DNA from: Alicycliphilus denitrificans K601
GTDB taxonomy: Bacteria; Pseudomonadota; Gammaproteobacteria; Burkholderiales; Burkholderiaceae_C
NCBI RefSeq assembly: GCF_000204645.1
Contig: NC_015422.1
Span: forward strand, 744,001-808,000
Direction of reading: 5' to 3'
Length of the DNA: 64,000 nt
Within the stretch, counting starts at the first letter, position 1; the number at the start of each line of letters is the position of its first letter. A model generated the notes under the pieces. The model was not told the origin of the DNA and made no database searches. It saw only the letters and a program-made list of their open reading frames with translations. The position numbers and the translations under genes are program-made. Positions 63,214 through 64,000 of the stretch are shown here, piece by piece.

Positions 63214-64000
63214 CGCTTGGCGCGCAGGTTGTTCTTCATCTGCTGCAGCACGGGCTGCAGCGGCTCGCCTATGCGCAGCGCCACGCAGGTGGCCAGCACG
63301 TCGATGATGAGCAGGTGCAGCAGGCGCGAGACCATGGGGCTGTAGCGGTCGTAGCCCTCGGGGTGGTCGGCCGCGAGGTGGATGCGGCAGCTGTGGGCCA
63401 GGGGCGAGCCGCTGGCCGTGATGGCGATCGTCGTGGCGCCGTTTTTGCGCGCGATGTCGGCCGCGTCCATCAGGTCGCGCGTGCGGCCCGAGTTGCTGAT
63501 GATCACCGCGCAGTCGCCCGGGCCGAGCAGCGTGGCGCTCATGACCTGCATGTGCCCGTCGCTGGTCGCAAGGCTGGTGATGCCCAGGCGGAAGAACTTG
63601 TGCTGCGCGTCCTGCGCCACGATGCCGGAGTTGCCCGCGCCGTAGAACTCGATGCGCCGGCCCGTTTGCCAGGTGCCGGCGATGGCCTCGGCCGCGCGCT
63701 CCAGCAGCTGGGTGCTGGCCGCGTTGCGGTACTGCAGGAAGGCGGCCATGGCATTGTCCACCACCTTCACGAGCACGTCGCCGGTCTTGTCGTCCGCGTC
63801 CACGCTGCGGTGGATGAAGGGCACGCCCTCGCTCACGCTGCCCGCCAGCTTGAGCTTGAAGTCGGCCAGGCCGTCGTAGCCCATGCTGCGGCAGAAGCGC
63901 ACCACCGTGGGCTTGCTGACGTGGGCGCGCTCGGCCAGCTCGCGCACCGGCAGATGGGCAAAGGCGCGCGGGTCCTTGAGCACGAGCCGCGCCACGCGCT
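63204..64000 (-). CDS. RpiR/MurR-family regulator, HexR-like (N-terminus off window)
   Basis: An open minus-strand frame continues through the right edge. The visible part has a helix-turn-helix (FAHLPVRELAERAHVSKPTV, VRFCRSMGYDGLADFKLKLA) and a SIS sugar-phosphate-binding domain (EFYGAGNSGIVAQDAQHKFF, VIISNSGRTRDLMDAAD). The pattern LAGSVSEGVPFIHRSV resembles HexR, which controls central glucose metabolism in response to 2-keto-3-deoxy-6-phosphogluconate. The first in-frame GTG at 63995 is not the true start: preceding codons continue the family sequence. Its targets are not in view. Confidence 0.85.
   Translation of the reverse strand, partial: RVARLVLKDPRAFAHLPVRELAERAHVSKPTVVRFCRSMGYDGLADFKLKLAGSVSEGVPFIHRSVDADDKTGDVLVKVVDNAMAAFLQYRNAASTQLLERAAEAIAGTWQTGRRIEFYGAGNSGIVAQDAQHKFFRLGITSLATSDGHMQVMSATLLGPGDCAVIISNSGRTRDLMDAADIARKNGATTIAITASGSPLAHSCRIHLAADHPEGYDRYSPMVSRLLHLLIIDVLATCVALRIGEPLQPVLQQMKNNLRAKRYT

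Overview
The window is high-G+C DNA (by eye about two thirds G+C), densely packed with bacterial genes. Several features point to the family Comamonadaceae (Burkholderiales, Betaproteobacteria; Acidovorax, Alicycliphilus or Delftia-like): two trimeric porins of the beta-proteobacterial type, a Bug-type solute-binding protein, tandem cyanophycin synthetases, a stand-alone infA, and a dispersed palindromic repeat whose core resembles strings I remember from Comamonadaceae genomes. The genus is inference. No rRNA, tRNA, phage, complete insertion sequence or CRISPR array was seen.

Layout. (1) 1-14.6 kb: accessory and regulatory part of an exosortase A / PEP-CTERM locus. A secreted DUF4114-like protein runs off the left edge behind a good sigma-54 promoter. 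Then come two alpha/beta hydrolases and an acyl carrier protein (minus strand), followed by an acyl-CoA ligase, a PLP decarboxylase, the kinase PrsK, the sigma-54 activator PrsR, the TPR lipoprotein PrsT and a trypsin-like protease (plus strand). A HAD-UbiA fusion and an EmrE-like protein follow. The exosortase itself is not in view. (2) 14.7-24.8 kb: a LysR/Bug pair with a beta-propeller protein, infA, alkB, an acyl-CoA ligase with a flavin reductase, a lipase-like plus M15 peptidase pair, and a DsbA-family protein. (3) 24.8-33.2 kb: cyanophycin locus with cphA', cphA and creA in one direction, and a cyanophycin-associated ABC exporter-type protein plus a DUF1854 protein in the other. (4) 33.3-39.9 kb: a hypothetical protein, an EF-G paralogue, a 5'-nucleotidase, gspF, an LLM oxidoreductase and a CZB-domain protein. 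(5) 39.9-50.1 kb: a type II secretion system (gspE, D, N, M, L, K, J, I, H, G, with gspC divergent). (6) 50.1-54.5 kb: cobC, cobS, ilvA, a candidate small RNA, an OsmC-family gene and coq7. (7) 54.7-64 kb: two porins, a dipeptide/oligopeptide ABC operon with an embedded M20 peptidase but no binding protein, a PEBP-family protein and a HexR-like regulator cut by the right edge.

Genes are tightly coupled: ATGA-type stop/start overlaps recur in the PEP, UbiA, cphA-creA, gsp, cob and dpp groups. Three items not explained by ordinary genes stand out. One is the dispersed palindromic repeat, found between genes and also inside coding sequences (it encodes most of the GspD signal peptide). The second is a 266-bp MITE-like element with 31-bp perfect terminal inverted repeats and 3-bp TTA flanks, inserted exactly at the gspH/gspI junction. 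The third is an approximately 115-nt candidate RNA upstream of ilvA with an anti-Shine-Dalgarno hairpin loop and a strong terminator.
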